A stretch of 64,000 bases of DNA from DASTFY01 sp963829955 (GTDB lineage: Bacteria; Actinomycetota; Acidimicrobiia; Acidimicrobiales; Ilumatobacteraceae). Numbering within the stretch: the first letter of the stretch is position 1; every line of letters begins with the position of its first letter. The notes beneath the pieces were generated by a model. The model had not been told where the DNA came from, did not search any database, and was given only the letters and a program-made list of their open reading frames with translations. The DNA is taken from NCBI GenBank assembly GCA_963829955.1, contig CAWHKS010000021.1, positions 191,360 through 255,359 on the forward strand, given 5' to 3'. Shown here in pieces: positions 19,054 to 27,275 of this stretch. A program made the position numbers and the translations under genes.

Positions 19054-20388
19054 GTGAGCTATGACGAGGCGCTGGGCGCCACGCTGATCGAGCGGGGTAT
19101 CCGCGAGAAGATCGTGCTCGTCGGGGTCACGATCCCACCGGCGCGCGCCGACGAGACCGAGGCCGAGCTCGACGAGCTGGACCTGCTGGTCGACACCGCG
19201 GGCGCCGACGTGGTGGCGCGCCTCGAGCAACGGCGCGACCGGCCCGACCCGTCGACGTTCGTCGGCCGCGGCAAGGCCGAGGAGCTCCGCGAGCTCTGCC
19301 TGGCCGTCGACGCCGACACGGTCGTCTTCACCAACGACCTGGCGCCGGCACAGCAGTACAACCTCGAGAAGCTGCTGGGCCGGACCGCCATCGAGCGCAC
19401 CGCGGTGATCCTGGACATCTTCGCCCAGAACGCGCACACCCTCGAAGGGCGGGCCCAGGTCGAGCTGGCACTGCTGCAGTACCGACTGCCCCGGCTCCGG
19501 CGGGGCGCCAAGGGTCGGCTGTCCCAACAGGGCGGCGGGATCGGCACCCGGCAGGGGCCGGGCGAGACGAAGCTGGAGACCGACCGTCGCCGTCTCACCC
19601 GTCGCATCGCCCGCCTGCAGCGCGACCTCACCGATCTGCAACGAAACCGGCAACTCCAACGCCGGAGCCGCAGCCGGAGTGGTCTCGCCAACGTCACGAT
19701 CGTGGGCTACACGAACGCCGGCAAGTCGACGTTGCTCAACCGGCTCACGGCCGCGGGGGTGCTGGTGGAGGACCGGCTGTTCGCCACCCTCGACCCGACC
19801 ACGCGGCGCCTGTCGCTCCCCGGTGGTGAGCCCGTGCTCCTCACCGACACGGTGGGGTTCGTCCGCCGCCTTCCCCACGGCCTCGTCGAAGCCTTCAAGA
19901 GCACGCTGGAGGTGGTGGCCGAGGCCGACCTGCTCGTCCACGTAGTCGATGCCAGCTCGGCCGATCCCGAGGCCCAGATCGATGCCGTGCACACGGTCCT
20001 CGGTGAGATCCATGCCGGCGACGTGCCCGAGCTCGTCGTGTTCAACAAGGCCGATCTGGCGCCCGAGGAGGCCCGGCGGCAGGTGAAGCTCCATCCGGGC
20101 TCGGTCGCGATCTCGTCGAAGACAGGACAAGGAGTCGATGATCTCCTGACCGCCACCTCGGATCGCCTCCGGGCCGTCGCCGAGGTCATCGAGCTGCTCG
20201 TGCCCTACGACCGGGGCGACGTGCTGGCCGCGCTCCATCGCGAGGGCGAGGTGCTGGCGAGCGAACACGAGGACGCCGGCATCCACGTCCGGGCCCGGCT
20301 CAGCCGACCATCCACGGGGCGCCTGGCGGAGTTCGTGGTCCGCGATGCCACCCTCGCCGGGCAGCCGGCGGGCTCCCGACCGCACTGA
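19054..20388 (+). CDS. hflX: GTPase HflX
   Basis: HflX is a ribosome-associated GTPase that splits stalled 70S ribosomes under heat or antibiotic stress. The 444-residue protein has the glycine-rich HflX domain (FVGRGKAEEL, RRGAKGRLSQQGGGIGTRQG) and a coiled region. The G domain follows: G1 GYTNAGKST, G2/G3 DTVGFVRRLPH, G4 NKAD. Start is GTG 19054 with AGGAGG about 14 nt upstream. It is in the miaA-dapF-hflX run; miaA-hflX linkage is common in bacteria. Four bases separate it from dapC. Confidence 0.95.
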   Translation: MSYDEALGATLIERGIREKIVLVGVTIPPARADETEAELDELDLLVDTAGADVVARLEQRRDRPDPSTFVGRGKAEELRELCLAVDADTVVFTNDLAPAQQYNLEKLLGRTAIERTAVILDIFAQNAHTLEGRAQVELALLQYRLPRLRRGAKGRLSQQGGGIGTRQGPGETKLETDRRRLTRRIARLQRDLTDLQRNRQLQRRSRSRSGLANVTIVGYTNAGKSTLLNRLTAAGVLVEDRLFATLDPTTRRLSLPGGEPVLLTDTVGFVRRLPHGLVEAFKSTLEVVAEADLLVHVVDASSADPEAQIDAVHTVLGEIHAGDVPELVVFNKADLAPEEARRQVKLHPGSVAISSKTGQGVDDLLTATSDRLRAVAEVIELLVPYDRGDVLAALHREGEVLASEHEDAGIHVRARLSRPSTGRLAEFVVRDATLAGQPAGSRPH

Positions 20389-20391
20389 CCC

Positions 20392-21513
20392 GTGCCCCCC
20401 GCTGATCCTGCCGGCTTCGTACCGCCGCCCTATCCGTACGACCGGCTCGACACCCTGGCCGAGCTGGCGGGCCGGCTCCCGGGCGGCGTCGTCGACCTCT
20501 CGGTCGGCACGCCGTGCGACCCGCCGCCGGAAGCGGTCGTGGCCGCGCTGTCATCCTCCGACAGCGAGCGGGGCTACCCGCCCAGCATCGGCACCCCCGC
20601 GCTGCGCGGCGCGGCGAGCAGATGGCTGGCGCGGCGCTTCGGGGTGGACGTGCCCCCGGCTCAGATCGCGGCCTGCGTCGGCACGAAGGAGTTCGTCGGC
20701 ACCCTTCCCCAGTGGCTCCGCTTGCGCCGGCCCGACCGGGACACCGTGCTCCACCCCGCGGTCTGCTACCCGACCTACGAGATGGGAGCCACGCTGGCCG
20801 GTTGCCGAGCCGTCGCGGTGCCGGTCGACGAGGACCTGCGTTCGCGCCTGGACGCCATCGATCCCGACGACGCGGCTCGTGCCCTCGTCCTGTGGGTGAA
20901 CAGCCCGTCCAACCCGACCGGGGCCCTGGATGACCTGGCCGCGGCCGCCGAGTGGGGCCGCACCCATGGCGTCCCGGTGTTCAGCGACGAGTGCTACTGC
21001 GAGTTCACCTGGGACGCGCCACCGCGCACGATCCTGGAGCACGGCATGGACGGCGTGGTCGCCGTCCACTCGCTGTCGAAGCGCTCCAACCTGGCCGGTC
21101 TGCGGGTCGGCTTCTACGCCGGCGACGCCGAGCTCGTCACCTACCTGCAGGAGGTGCGCAAGCACGTGGGCCTGCTCGTGCCCGGCCCGGCGCAGGCCGC
21201 CGGCGTGGTCGCGCTCGACGACGACGAGCACGTGGCGGTCCAGCGAGAGCGGTACCGCTCTCGCCTCGAGTTGATGGCGGACACGCTGGGCCGGTGGTCG
21301 CGATCGGCTGTACCCCTCCCGGCCGGAGGCTTCTACCTCTGGTTCGAGGTCGACGACGGTTGGGCGTACGCCGAACGCCTGGCCCGCGAGGGTGGAGCGC
21401 TGGTCAGCCCGGGGGAGTTCTACGGAGCGCGCAGTGCCAACTACGTGCGTGTCGCCGTGGTACAACCTCCCGACCGACTCAACCTCGTCGTCGAGCGCTT
21501 AGGGGTGTCCTGA
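20392..21513 (+). CDS. dapC: Succinyldiaminopimelate aminotransferase (DapC-type)
   Basis: This class I/II PLP aminotransferase of 373 residues is expected to convert N-succinyl-2-amino-6-oxopimelate to N-succinyl-LL-DAP with glutamate. Cofactor residues include the Asn of NSPSNPTGALDD, the Asp/Tyr of FSDECYCEF and the Lys in HSLSKRSNLAGLRVG. The C-terminal Arg that binds carboxylate is in NYVRVAVVQ. The sequence and the presence of dapF, dapD and dapE nearby support DapC over other aminotransferases. Start GTG 20392 follows the hflX stop by three bases. Confidence 0.88.
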   Translation: MPPADPAGFVPPPYPYDRLDTLAELAGRLPGGVVDLSVGTPCDPPPEAVVAALSSSDSERGYPPSIGTPALRGAASRWLARRFGVDVPPAQIAACVGTKEFVGTLPQWLRLRRPDRDTVLHPAVCYPTYEMGATLAGCRAVAVPVDEDLRSRLDAIDPDDAARALVLWVNSPSNPTGALDDLAAAAEWGRTHGVPVFSDECYCEFTWDAPPRTILEHGMDGVVAVHSLSKRSNLAGLRVGFYAGDAELVTYLQEVRKHVGLLVPGPAQAAGVVALDDDEHVAVQRERYRSRLELMADTLGRWSRSAVPLPAGGFYLWFEVDDGWAYAERLAREGGALVSPGEFYGARSANYVRVAVVQPPDRLNLVVERLGVS

Positions 21514-21515
21514 CC

Positions 21516-22739
21516 ATGTCCTACCCACCGCCCAGCGTCCCGAGCGACTCGCCCCCGCCGACGGGCGAACGCCCGAAGATCAAGCCGGGCAAGGGGTGGT
21601 ACTGGCTCGGCGGGCTCCTCCTCGCCGGTGGGCTGATCGGCGGCGCGGTGCTCGGACTGATCGGCGTCCTCAACCTGACGAACAGCATCGAGGACTTCGG
21701 CCGCTTCAAGGTGGAGAACGGCGCCGGCGCGGCAACGGTGACCTTCGAGAAGCCGGGCGAGTACTCCATCTACTACGAGAACGAGAGCAAGGTCTGTGGG
21801 GACCTCGGTGCCACCGGCGACGAGCCGTGCGAGAAGGTGGTCGTGCAGGGCGAGGACGATCCTCCGGCGCAGCTCGACATCGCGATCACGAGCGGGGAGG
21901 TATCACTGCCGATCGGACCGGCCGAGAACTCACTCGACTACTCGTTCAGCGGGTTCAGCGGGACCGAGGTGGCCACCGTCGACGTCGACGAGCCCGGCCC
22001 CTACAGCATGGTTGTCGAGACCCGCAGGGAGGGCGAGTTCGCCATCGCGCTCGGCAAGGACGTGGTGTCGACGATCCTGCCGTGGCTCCTCGGCGCCCTG
22101 GCCCTGGCCGCCGTCGGGCTCATCCTCGGGCTCATCACCCTGATCGTGACCGCAGTGAAGCGACGCCGCCGCAAGCGCGAGACGGCCATGGCCGCCGCCA
22201 CGGCCTATCCGACCGCCCCCGCCGTGTTCACGCCGGTCGCGGCGCCGCCCCCGCCCGCGCCGGCGCCCGTGCCCCCGGTGGTCCCGGTGCCGCCGATCGT
22301 GCCCACTCCCGTCGGCGCCCCGCCGCCCCCTCCGGCTCCGGCGCCGGCACCTGTTCCGGTGCCGGTCAGGGACGACGCCGCGTTCGTTCCCCCGCCGGGT
22401 CAGGATGCGTGGGCGGCGCCTACCGCCGAGCCGGCGCCGCCACCGGCCGGCGCGCCACCGGTGCCCCCGCCGCCCGCCGTCCAGCCCCGACAGCCGGACT
22501 CGACGGATGACGGAGAGGCGGAGACCGACGAGTCGGGCTGGGGCCAGCCGGCGCCGTCCGACGCCGCCGACGGTCCGCAGGTGCCTCCTCCGCCGCCGTC
22601 GACCCCGCCGCCCGCTCCTCCCGGGCAGGGTGGGCCACCGCCACCGCCACCGCCTCCGCCACCCCCGGCACCGTCCGGACCGGCCTCGGGGAGTTCCCTC
22701 CCGCCACCCCCGCCGCCACCGCCACCGCCACCCTCCTGA
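21516..22739 (+). CDS. Two-pass membrane protein with long proline-rich cytoplasmic tail
   Basis: The gene starts two bases after dapC and encodes 407 residues. A short Pro-rich head precedes membrane helix 1 (YWLGGLLLAGGLIGGAVLGL). An extracytoplasmic domain of about 130 residues with a Cys pair (KVCGDLGATGDEPCEK) follows. Helix 2 is ILPWLLGALALAAVGLILGL, then a basic patch KRRRRKR. The last 190 residues are mostly Pro/Ala with several polyproline runs, ending PPPPPPPPPS. Such tails usually tether partner proteins; I know no named family. The GC skew of the tail is due to CCG/CCC codons. Confidence 0.75.
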   Translation: MSYPPPSVPSDSPPPTGERPKIKPGKGWYWLGGLLLAGGLIGGAVLGLIGVLNLTNSIEDFGRFKVENGAGAATVTFEKPGEYSIYYENESKVCGDLGATGDEPCEKVVVQGEDDPPAQLDIAITSGEVSLPIGPAENSLDYSFSGFSGTEVATVDVDEPGPYSMVVETRREGEFAIALGKDVVSTILPWLLGALALAAVGLILGLITLIVTAVKRRRRKRETAMAAATAYPTAPAVFTPVAAPPPPAPAPVPPVVPVPPIVPTPVGAPPPPPAPAPAPVPVPVRDDAAFVPPPGQDAWAAPTAEPAPPPAGAPPVPPPPAVQPRQPDSTDDGEAETDESGWGQPAPSDAADGPQVPPPPPSTPPPAPPGQGGPPPPPPPPPPPAPSGPASGSSLPPPPPPPPPPPS

Positions 22740-22874
22740 GTCGCGTCCCCGCAGGTCTCGCGGCTCTTTCGCGGCCTGTGTCATCGGCCCGCGGACGTGT
22801 TACGGTTTCGTGTCGGTCGCATGACCGTCTGAGGGGTCGGCCGTCATGGCCGCAATTGGCGAGGAGAGACCCGG

Positions 22875-23315
22875 ATGCTGCTGTCGAGCCCGTTGCGCCG
22901 CCTGCTGACCGCCGTCGTCGGGCTCCTGATCCTCGCTACAGCAGCGTGCGGGGGCGGCAACGGTCTGGCGGCCGAGGACGCCACGCTCGTCAACCAGTAC
23001 CGGGCGGCCAGCGGGATCGCCGGGCTGCCCAGGTCCTATGAACTCGACCTCAAGGCTCAGGCCCAAGCGCAGCGCATGGCCGATGCCAACACGATCTTCC
23101 ACTCCACCAACCTGGTCGCCGGGGTGAGCCCCGGATGGCAGTTGATCGGTGAGAACGTGGCCATGGCCGGCTCCGTCAGCCAGGCCCAGGCCGCCCTCCA
23201 GGCCTCCGCCCCGCACCGCGAGAACCTCCTCAACTGGGCCTACAACGAGATGGGGATCGGGGCCGTGCAGAAGGGCAACAGGGTCTACCTCGCCCAGGTG
23301 TTCGTCCAACGCTGA
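22875..23315 (+). CDS. CAP/SCP-domain lipoprotein
   Basis: The protein has 146 residues with a lipoprotein signal peptide (LLTAVVGLLILATAACGGG, lipobox ATAAC). The mature part is a short CAP domain: LVNQYRAASGIAGL, AQAQRMADANTIFHSTN, IGENVAMAGS and YNEMGIGAV are the typical blocks, with the conserved His and Glu. Bacterial CAP proteins are exported, and their activity is mostly unproven. The domain is close to the minimum size. It sits between the proline-rich membrane protein and dapD. Confidence 0.85.
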   Translation: MLLSSPLRRLLTAVVGLLILATAACGGGNGLAAEDATLVNQYRAASGIAGLPRSYELDLKAQAQAQRMADANTIFHSTNLVAGVSPGWQLIGENVAMAGSVSQAQAALQASAPHRENLLNWAYNEMGIGAVQKGNRVYLAQVFVQR

Positions 23316-23369
23316 CGCCCTGGTCAGCGGCGCCGCGAGGCGTCACGGGCGCCCTTGTAGCCTGCCGCC

Positions 23370-24194
23370 ATGGCTGATCTCGCTGCCCGGGTGGAGGCGC
23401 TGTGGGAGCAGCGGGACCACCTCGACAGTGACGACGAGGCTGCCCGAGCCACGGTCCACGAGGCCATCGACCTGCTCGATCGGGGCGAGGTGCGCGTGGC
23501 CGAGATCGTCGATGGCGAGGTCGTCGTCCACGAGTGGCTCAGGCTGGCGATCCTCCTGCTCTTCCGGCTCGCTCGGATGGAGACCGTCGAGCTGGGCCCG
23601 TTCGAGTACGCCGACAAGATCCCGTTGAAGCGCGGGTACGCGGCCGCCGGGGTGCGGGTCGTCCCCGGGGCCAGCGCCCGCTGGGGTGCACATCTCGAGC
23701 CTGGCGTCATCATGATGCCGAGCTACGTCAACATCGGGGCCCGCGTCGGACGGGGGTCGATGGTCGACACGTGGGCGACGGTCGGGAGCTGCGCCCAGAT
23801 CGGTCGCAACGTGCACCTCTCCGGAGGCGTCGGCATCGGTGGGGTGCTCGAACCACCGGGGGCCGCCCCGGTCATGGTGGGCGACGAGTGCCTGATCGGC
23901 AGCCGGTGCGTGGTCGCCGACGGAGCCCGTGTCGGCGACGGCGTCGTGCTCGGCGCAGGCTGCGTGCTCACGGGATCCATCCCGGTGATCGAAGCCTGGA
24001 GCGGGACCGAGGTCGGCCGCGGCGTCGTGCCGGCGTGGACGGTGGCGGTTGCGGCCACCCGGCCCCGCACGTTCCCGGGGGGTCACGAGTTCGGCCTCCC
24101 GTGCGTGCTGCTCCTGAAGCAGTTGGACGAGGGCCGGCGCCACGACAAGAGCACGCTCAACGACGTCCTGCGCGATCACGGCGCCACGCTGTGA
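23370..24194 (+). CDS. dapD: Tetrahydrodipicolinate N-succinyltransferase (E. coli-type DapD)
   Basis: DapD succinylates tetrahydrodipicolinate with succinyl-CoA and commits it to the succinylase branch of DAP synthesis. The 274 residues equal the E. coli enzyme in length. The left-handed beta-helix has the very conserved blocks MMPSYVNIGARVGRGSMVDT and GSCAQIGRNVHLSGGVGIGG. The N-terminal block RVAEIVDGEVVVHEWL also aligns with the E. coli type. The mycobacterial DapD is a different, longer subtype, so this form is unusual for the background suggested by the neighbours. It overlaps dapE by GTGA. Confidence 0.94.
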   Translation: MADLAARVEALWEQRDHLDSDDEAARATVHEAIDLLDRGEVRVAEIVDGEVVVHEWLRLAILLLFRLARMETVELGPFEYADKIPLKRGYAAAGVRVVPGASARWGAHLEPGVIMMPSYVNIGARVGRGSMVDTWATVGSCAQIGRNVHLSGGVGIGGVLEPPGAAPVMVGDECLIGSRCVVADGARVGDGVVLGAGCVLTGSIPVIEAWSGTEVGRGVVPAWTVAVAATRPRTFPGGHEFGLPCVLLLKQLDEGRRHDKSTLNDVLRDHGATL

Positions 24195-25291
24195 CCGAGG
24201 CCGCGTCGGCTGAGCGGCTGCCGCTCGGGGATCTGCTGGCGCTGACCGCCCGTCTGGTTGACATCCCGTCGGAGAGCCACTGCGAGGAGGCCATCACCGA
24301 TGTGCTCGAGGCGGAGCTCGCCGCCCGCGCGCCATGGCTGACGGTCGATCGGGTGGGCTCGAACCTGGTCGCGCGCACCGAGCTCGGCCGGCCTCACCGG
24401 CTGATCGCGGCCGGCCACACCGACACCGTCCCCGTGAACGGCAACCTCCCCTCCCGGCAGGACGACGAGGTGCTCTGGGGATGTGGCACCGCCGATATGA
24501 AATCCGGTCTCGCCGTGATGCTGGCGTTGGCCTGCGACGTTCCCGAGCCCGCCATTGACGTGACGTGGGTCTTCTACGAGGCCGAAGAGGTGGATGCCCG
24601 CTTCAACGGCCTCGGACGTCTGTTCCGGGAGCGGCCCGAGTTGTTGCGCGGCGACGTCGCGCTGCTCGGCGAGCCGACCGATGGTGTGATCGAGGCTGGT
24701 TGTCAGGGCACGATGCGGCTGCGCGTCGTGCTCCGGGGTGCTCGCGCCCACACCGCCCGGCCCTGGATGGGACGCAACGCCATCCACCGTCTCGGGCCCG
24801 TGCTCGACCAGCTCGGTCGCTACGAGGGTCGCCAGCCCGTCATCGACGGCTGCCAATACCGCGAGGCGTTGCAGGCCGTCCAGGTGGAGGGCGGTGTGGC
24901 CGGCAACGTCGTGCCCGATGAGGCGATGCTGCTCGTCAATCATCGCTTCGCGCCGGACCGCAGCCCGGCCGACGCCGAGGCGCACCTGCGCGAGCTGCTG
25001 CTCCCGCTCCTGGAGGCCGACGACGAGCTCGCGGTCGTCGACTGCGCCGACGGCGCGGCGCCTGGCCTGGGCCATCCGCTCCTGGCGTCGCTGATCGCCC
25101 GCAACGGCCTCACCGTGCGGGCGAAACTGGGCTGGACCGATGTGGCTCGCTTCGCCGCCGCCGGCATCCCGGCCGCCAACTTCGGGCCCGGTGACGCCAC
25201 CTTGGCCCACACCGCGCACGAGCGTGTCGCCCGTGAGCCGATCGAACGGACCTACTCGGCGTTGGCCGACCTGCTCCGCGCCGGCGTCTGA
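24191..25291 (+). CDS. dapE: Succinyl-diaminopimelate desuccinylase
   Basis: DapE is a di-zinc M20 hydrolase removing succinate from N-succinyl-LL-DAP. Metal ligands are visible in AAGHTDTVPVNG (His, Asp), GCGTADMKSG (Asp), FYEAEEVDARFNG (Glu-Glu) and LLGEPTDG. The dimerisation domain carries RGARAHTARPWMGRNAIH with its His. The length of 366 residues is normal. The GTG start overlaps the dapD stop. With dapC and dapF upstream this completes the sequence-recognisable succinylase branch. The gene ends 4 bp before the convergent lexA. Confidence 0.94.
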   Translation: MTEAASAERLPLGDLLALTARLVDIPSESHCEEAITDVLEAELAARAPWLTVDRVGSNLVARTELGRPHRLIAAGHTDTVPVNGNLPSRQDDEVLWGCGTADMKSGLAVMLALACDVPEPAIDVTWVFYEAEEVDARFNGLGRLFRERPELLRGDVALLGEPTDGVIEAGCQGTMRLRVVLRGARAHTARPWMGRNAIHRLGPVLDQLGRYEGRQPVIDGCQYREALQAVQVEGGVAGNVVPDEAMLLVNHRFAPDRSPADAEAHLRELLLPLLEADDELAVVDCADGAAPGLGHPLLASLIARNGLTVRAKLGWTDVARFAAAGIPAANFGPGDATLAHTAHERVAREPIERTYSALADLLRAGV

Positions 25292-25295
25292 CCGA

Positions 25296-25952
25296 TCAGA
25301 GCCGGCGGAGCACGGTGACGACCTTGCCGTAGACGGACACCTCGGCGGCGTCGAACACCATCGGCTCGAGCCGGGGATTGGCCGGGATGAGGGTGACTTT
25401 CGACCCCTTGGACCGGTAGGTCTTGACGGTCGCCTCCTCGCCGGGCAGGCCCGCGACCACGACGTCGCCGTTGTCGGCCGTCTCCTGCGCCCGGGCGACG
25501 ACGAAGTCCCCGTCGAGGATGCCCGCCTCGATCATGGAGTCGCCCCGGACCCGCAGCATGAACAGCTCCCCGTCACCGACGAAGTCGGCTGGGAGGGGCA
25601 GCAGCTCCTCGACGTTCTCCTGCGCGAGCACGTCGGTCCCCGCGGCGACGTCCCCGAGAAGCGGCACGGACCTGAACGGCCGCCGCTCCAGGGCCGCGTC
25701 GGACGACGGGTCCCACCGGACCTCGATGGCCCGGGGCTTGGTGGGATCACGCCGGAGGAGACCGCGGCGCTGGAGGGCCGCGAGGTGGTTGTGCACCGTG
25801 GACGGTGACGTGAGGCCGACCGCTTCGCCGATCTCCCGCACCGACGGGGGATAGCCCCGCTCCCGCATGTACCGGTCGATCACCTCCAGGATCTCGCGCT
25901 GGCGACTGGTGAGGGCCACCGGCGGGGGCGTGGTGGGCAGGGCATCGGTCAT
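25296..25952 (-). CDS. lexA: SOS repressor LexA
   Basis: LexA represses DNA-damage genes and cleaves itself when RecA filaments form. The 218-residue protein has the winged-HTH LTSRQREILEVIDRYMRERG with recognition helix SPSTVHNHLAAL. The cleavage site Ala-Gly is in GDVAAGTDVLAQ. The catalytic Ser lies in VRGDSMIEAGI and the Lys in EEATVKTYR. Start ATG 25952 is the first good one before the HTH; longer open frame upstream contains the LexA boxes and is not coding. Three GAAC-N4-GTTC boxes lie 50-115 bp upstream, giving autoregulation. Confidence 0.97.
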   Translation of the reverse strand: MTDALPTTPPPVALTSRQREILEVIDRYMRERGYPPSVREIGEAVGLTSPSTVHNHLAALQRRGLLRRDPTKPRAIEVRWDPSSDAALERRPFRSVPLLGDVAAGTDVLAQENVEELLPLPADFVGDGELFMLRVRGDSMIEAGILDGDFVVARAQETADNGDVVVAGLPGEEATVKTYRSKGSKVTLIPANPRLEPMVFDAAEVSVYGKVVTVLRRL

Positions 25953-26001
25953 GGAGCGCAGGGTACTGGTGTTCGGGGCGCCCGTCAAACATCTGTTCCG
26001 G

Positions 26002-26083
26002 GAACGATTGTTCGTTTCTGCTTGACAGCGAACGGGCGTTCGTGGAAGGCTGACGAACGCCTGTTCGGCACGACCGATTGTTC
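26002..26083. promoter_or_regulatory. Three perfect LexA boxes plus a fourth degenerate one, lexA/LysM intergenic region
   Basis: Perfect GAAC-N4-GTTC boxes lie at 26002-26013 (GAACGATTGTTC), 26030-26041 (GAACGGGCGTTC) and 26055-26066 (GAACGCCTGTTC). A one-mismatch version (GACCGATTGTTC) lies at 26072-26083. Centre spacing is 28, 25 and 17 bp. A TTGACA on the plus strand (26022-26027) puts the second box in the spacer of a promoter for the LysM gene. The region would serve both divergent genes. Confidence 0.88.
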
Positions 26084-26123
26084 GGGCCAGCCTGAATCCA
26101 ACCACCGCCCATGAGGAGCAGCC

Positions 26124-26519
26124 ATGGCCCATGCCATGACCCACCCCGCCGACGCGATGACCGGTGTCGCGTTCGTCGCCCCTGCCCGGTCGCGCACTGC
26201 ACCCACGGTGCGCACGTATCGGCGGCGGCGGCTGGCGGTGCTCCTCGCCGCCATCGCCACGTTCCTCGTGGGGCCGATGGCGGCCAGCCGGGCCGTGGCG
26301 GCGTTCCGGGACGTCCCTGCCTCCGTCCCCGAGCGTCGCCCGGCACCGGCCACCCCGTCCGTCGAGACCGGCGGCTACGTCGTGCAGCCGGGCGACACCT
26401 TGTGGTCGATCGCCCGGAGGCTCCAACCCGAGGGTGACGTGCGAGCCCTCGTGCACCAACTCGTGGCCGTCAACGGCGGCGCCGCGCTCGGTGTCGGGCA
26501 GCGGCTGGTCCTCCCATGA
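26124..26519 (+). CDS. LysM-domain protein, SOS-associated (divergent from lexA)
   Basis: The protein has 131 residues. A basic N-terminus leads to one membrane anchor (RLAVLLAAIATFLVGPMAAS), a Pro-rich linker, and a C-terminal LysM domain (YVVQPGDTLWSIARRLQPEG) for peptidoglycan binding outside the membrane. The position divergent from lexA behind LexA boxes is that of the mycobacterial SOS-induced LysM protein ChiZ (Rv2719c), which affects division. ChiZ homology beyond LysM and position cannot be judged here, so a division-delay role is inference. Confidence 0.85.
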   Translation: MAHAMTHPADAMTGVAFVAPARSRTAPTVRTYRRRRLAVLLAAIATFLVGPMAASRAVAAFRDVPASVPERRPAPATPSVETGGYVVQPGDTLWSIARRLQPEGDVRALVHQLVAVNGGAALGVGQRLVLP

Positions 26520-26558
26520 TCGTCCGGCTCCGTCGTGGCGGGCCGGTGGGAGCCGGCC

Positions 26559-27275
26559 TCAGTCAGTGGAGAGCTCGCGGCGCACGTACCGGCAGAAGAG
26601 GAAGCCTTCGTCCTCGAGCACGTGCGCCAGCTCCAGGTCGGCCGCGGCCGCGGCCGGACCGTGAACGATGCGTTCAGCGGAGCCGCCCACCAGTCGGGGT
26701 GAGATCGTGAGGCACAGCTCGTCCACCAAGCCTGCGGCAGCGAGCTGACCGTTGAGCGAGGGCCCGCCCTCGGCCAGCACGACGTCACCGGGCAGCTGTG
26801 CCACGGCGGCCGGCAGGTCGACTCGTCCCTGGCCGGCGCGAACGGCCCTGACGGGGACGGCGGGACCGTCTTCGGGGAGCACGGCCATGCCGGACCCGCT
26901 CGTGAACAGCGGCGTGCCCCAGTCCATGTCACCCCTCGTCACGACCGCGATCGTCTGGTTGGCCCGGCGGGGTGGCCCATAGTGCTCGGCCCTCACCGTG
27001 GCCCCGCCGACCAGGATCACGTCGGCCAGCCCGCGGATGACGGAGAACACGGCCCGGTCCCCCGGCCCTCCCAGCCCGCCCGACGTCCCTTCGACCGCGG
27101 TGGCACCGTCGATGCTGGCGATCATGTTGACGAGGACCCATGGCCGATCGGGTCGTCGCACCCGTCGGGCGTCCTGGTACGTCGCGGCCAGTCCGGCGGT
27201 GTCGAGGCCGCCCTGCGGGGCTGGCAGGAGGCGGCGCACGGGCTCGATGCTGCCATGGCGGCGCCGAGGTCGCAT
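26559..27275 (-). CDS. RibD C-terminal / dihydrofolate-reductase-fold reductase
   Basis: This NADPH-dependent pyrimidine-reductase-like enzyme has about 238 residues. The RibD_C fold is shown by PWVLVNMIASIDGATAVEG, the nucleotide-binding DVILVGGATVRAEHYGP, VVLAEGGPSLNGQL and LCLTISPRLVGG. There is no deaminase domain, and no other riboflavin gene is nearby. The real substrate may thus be another pyrimidine or a deazaflavin-type precursor. ATG 27275 is chosen as the last start before the conserved part; the upstream frame is open but featureless. It is divergent from nrdJ. Confidence 0.82.
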   Translation of the reverse strand: MRPRRRHGSIEPVRRLLPAPQGGLDTAGLAATYQDARRVRRPDRPWVLVNMIASIDGATAVEGTSGGLGGPGDRAVFSVIRGLADVILVGGATVRAEHYGPPRRANQTIAVVTRGDMDWGTPLFTSGSGMAVLPEDGPAVPVRAVRAGQGRVDLPAAVAQLPGDVVLAEGGPSLNGQLAAAGLVDELCLTISPRLVGGSAERIVHGPAAAAADLELAHVLEDEGFLFCRYVRRELSTD

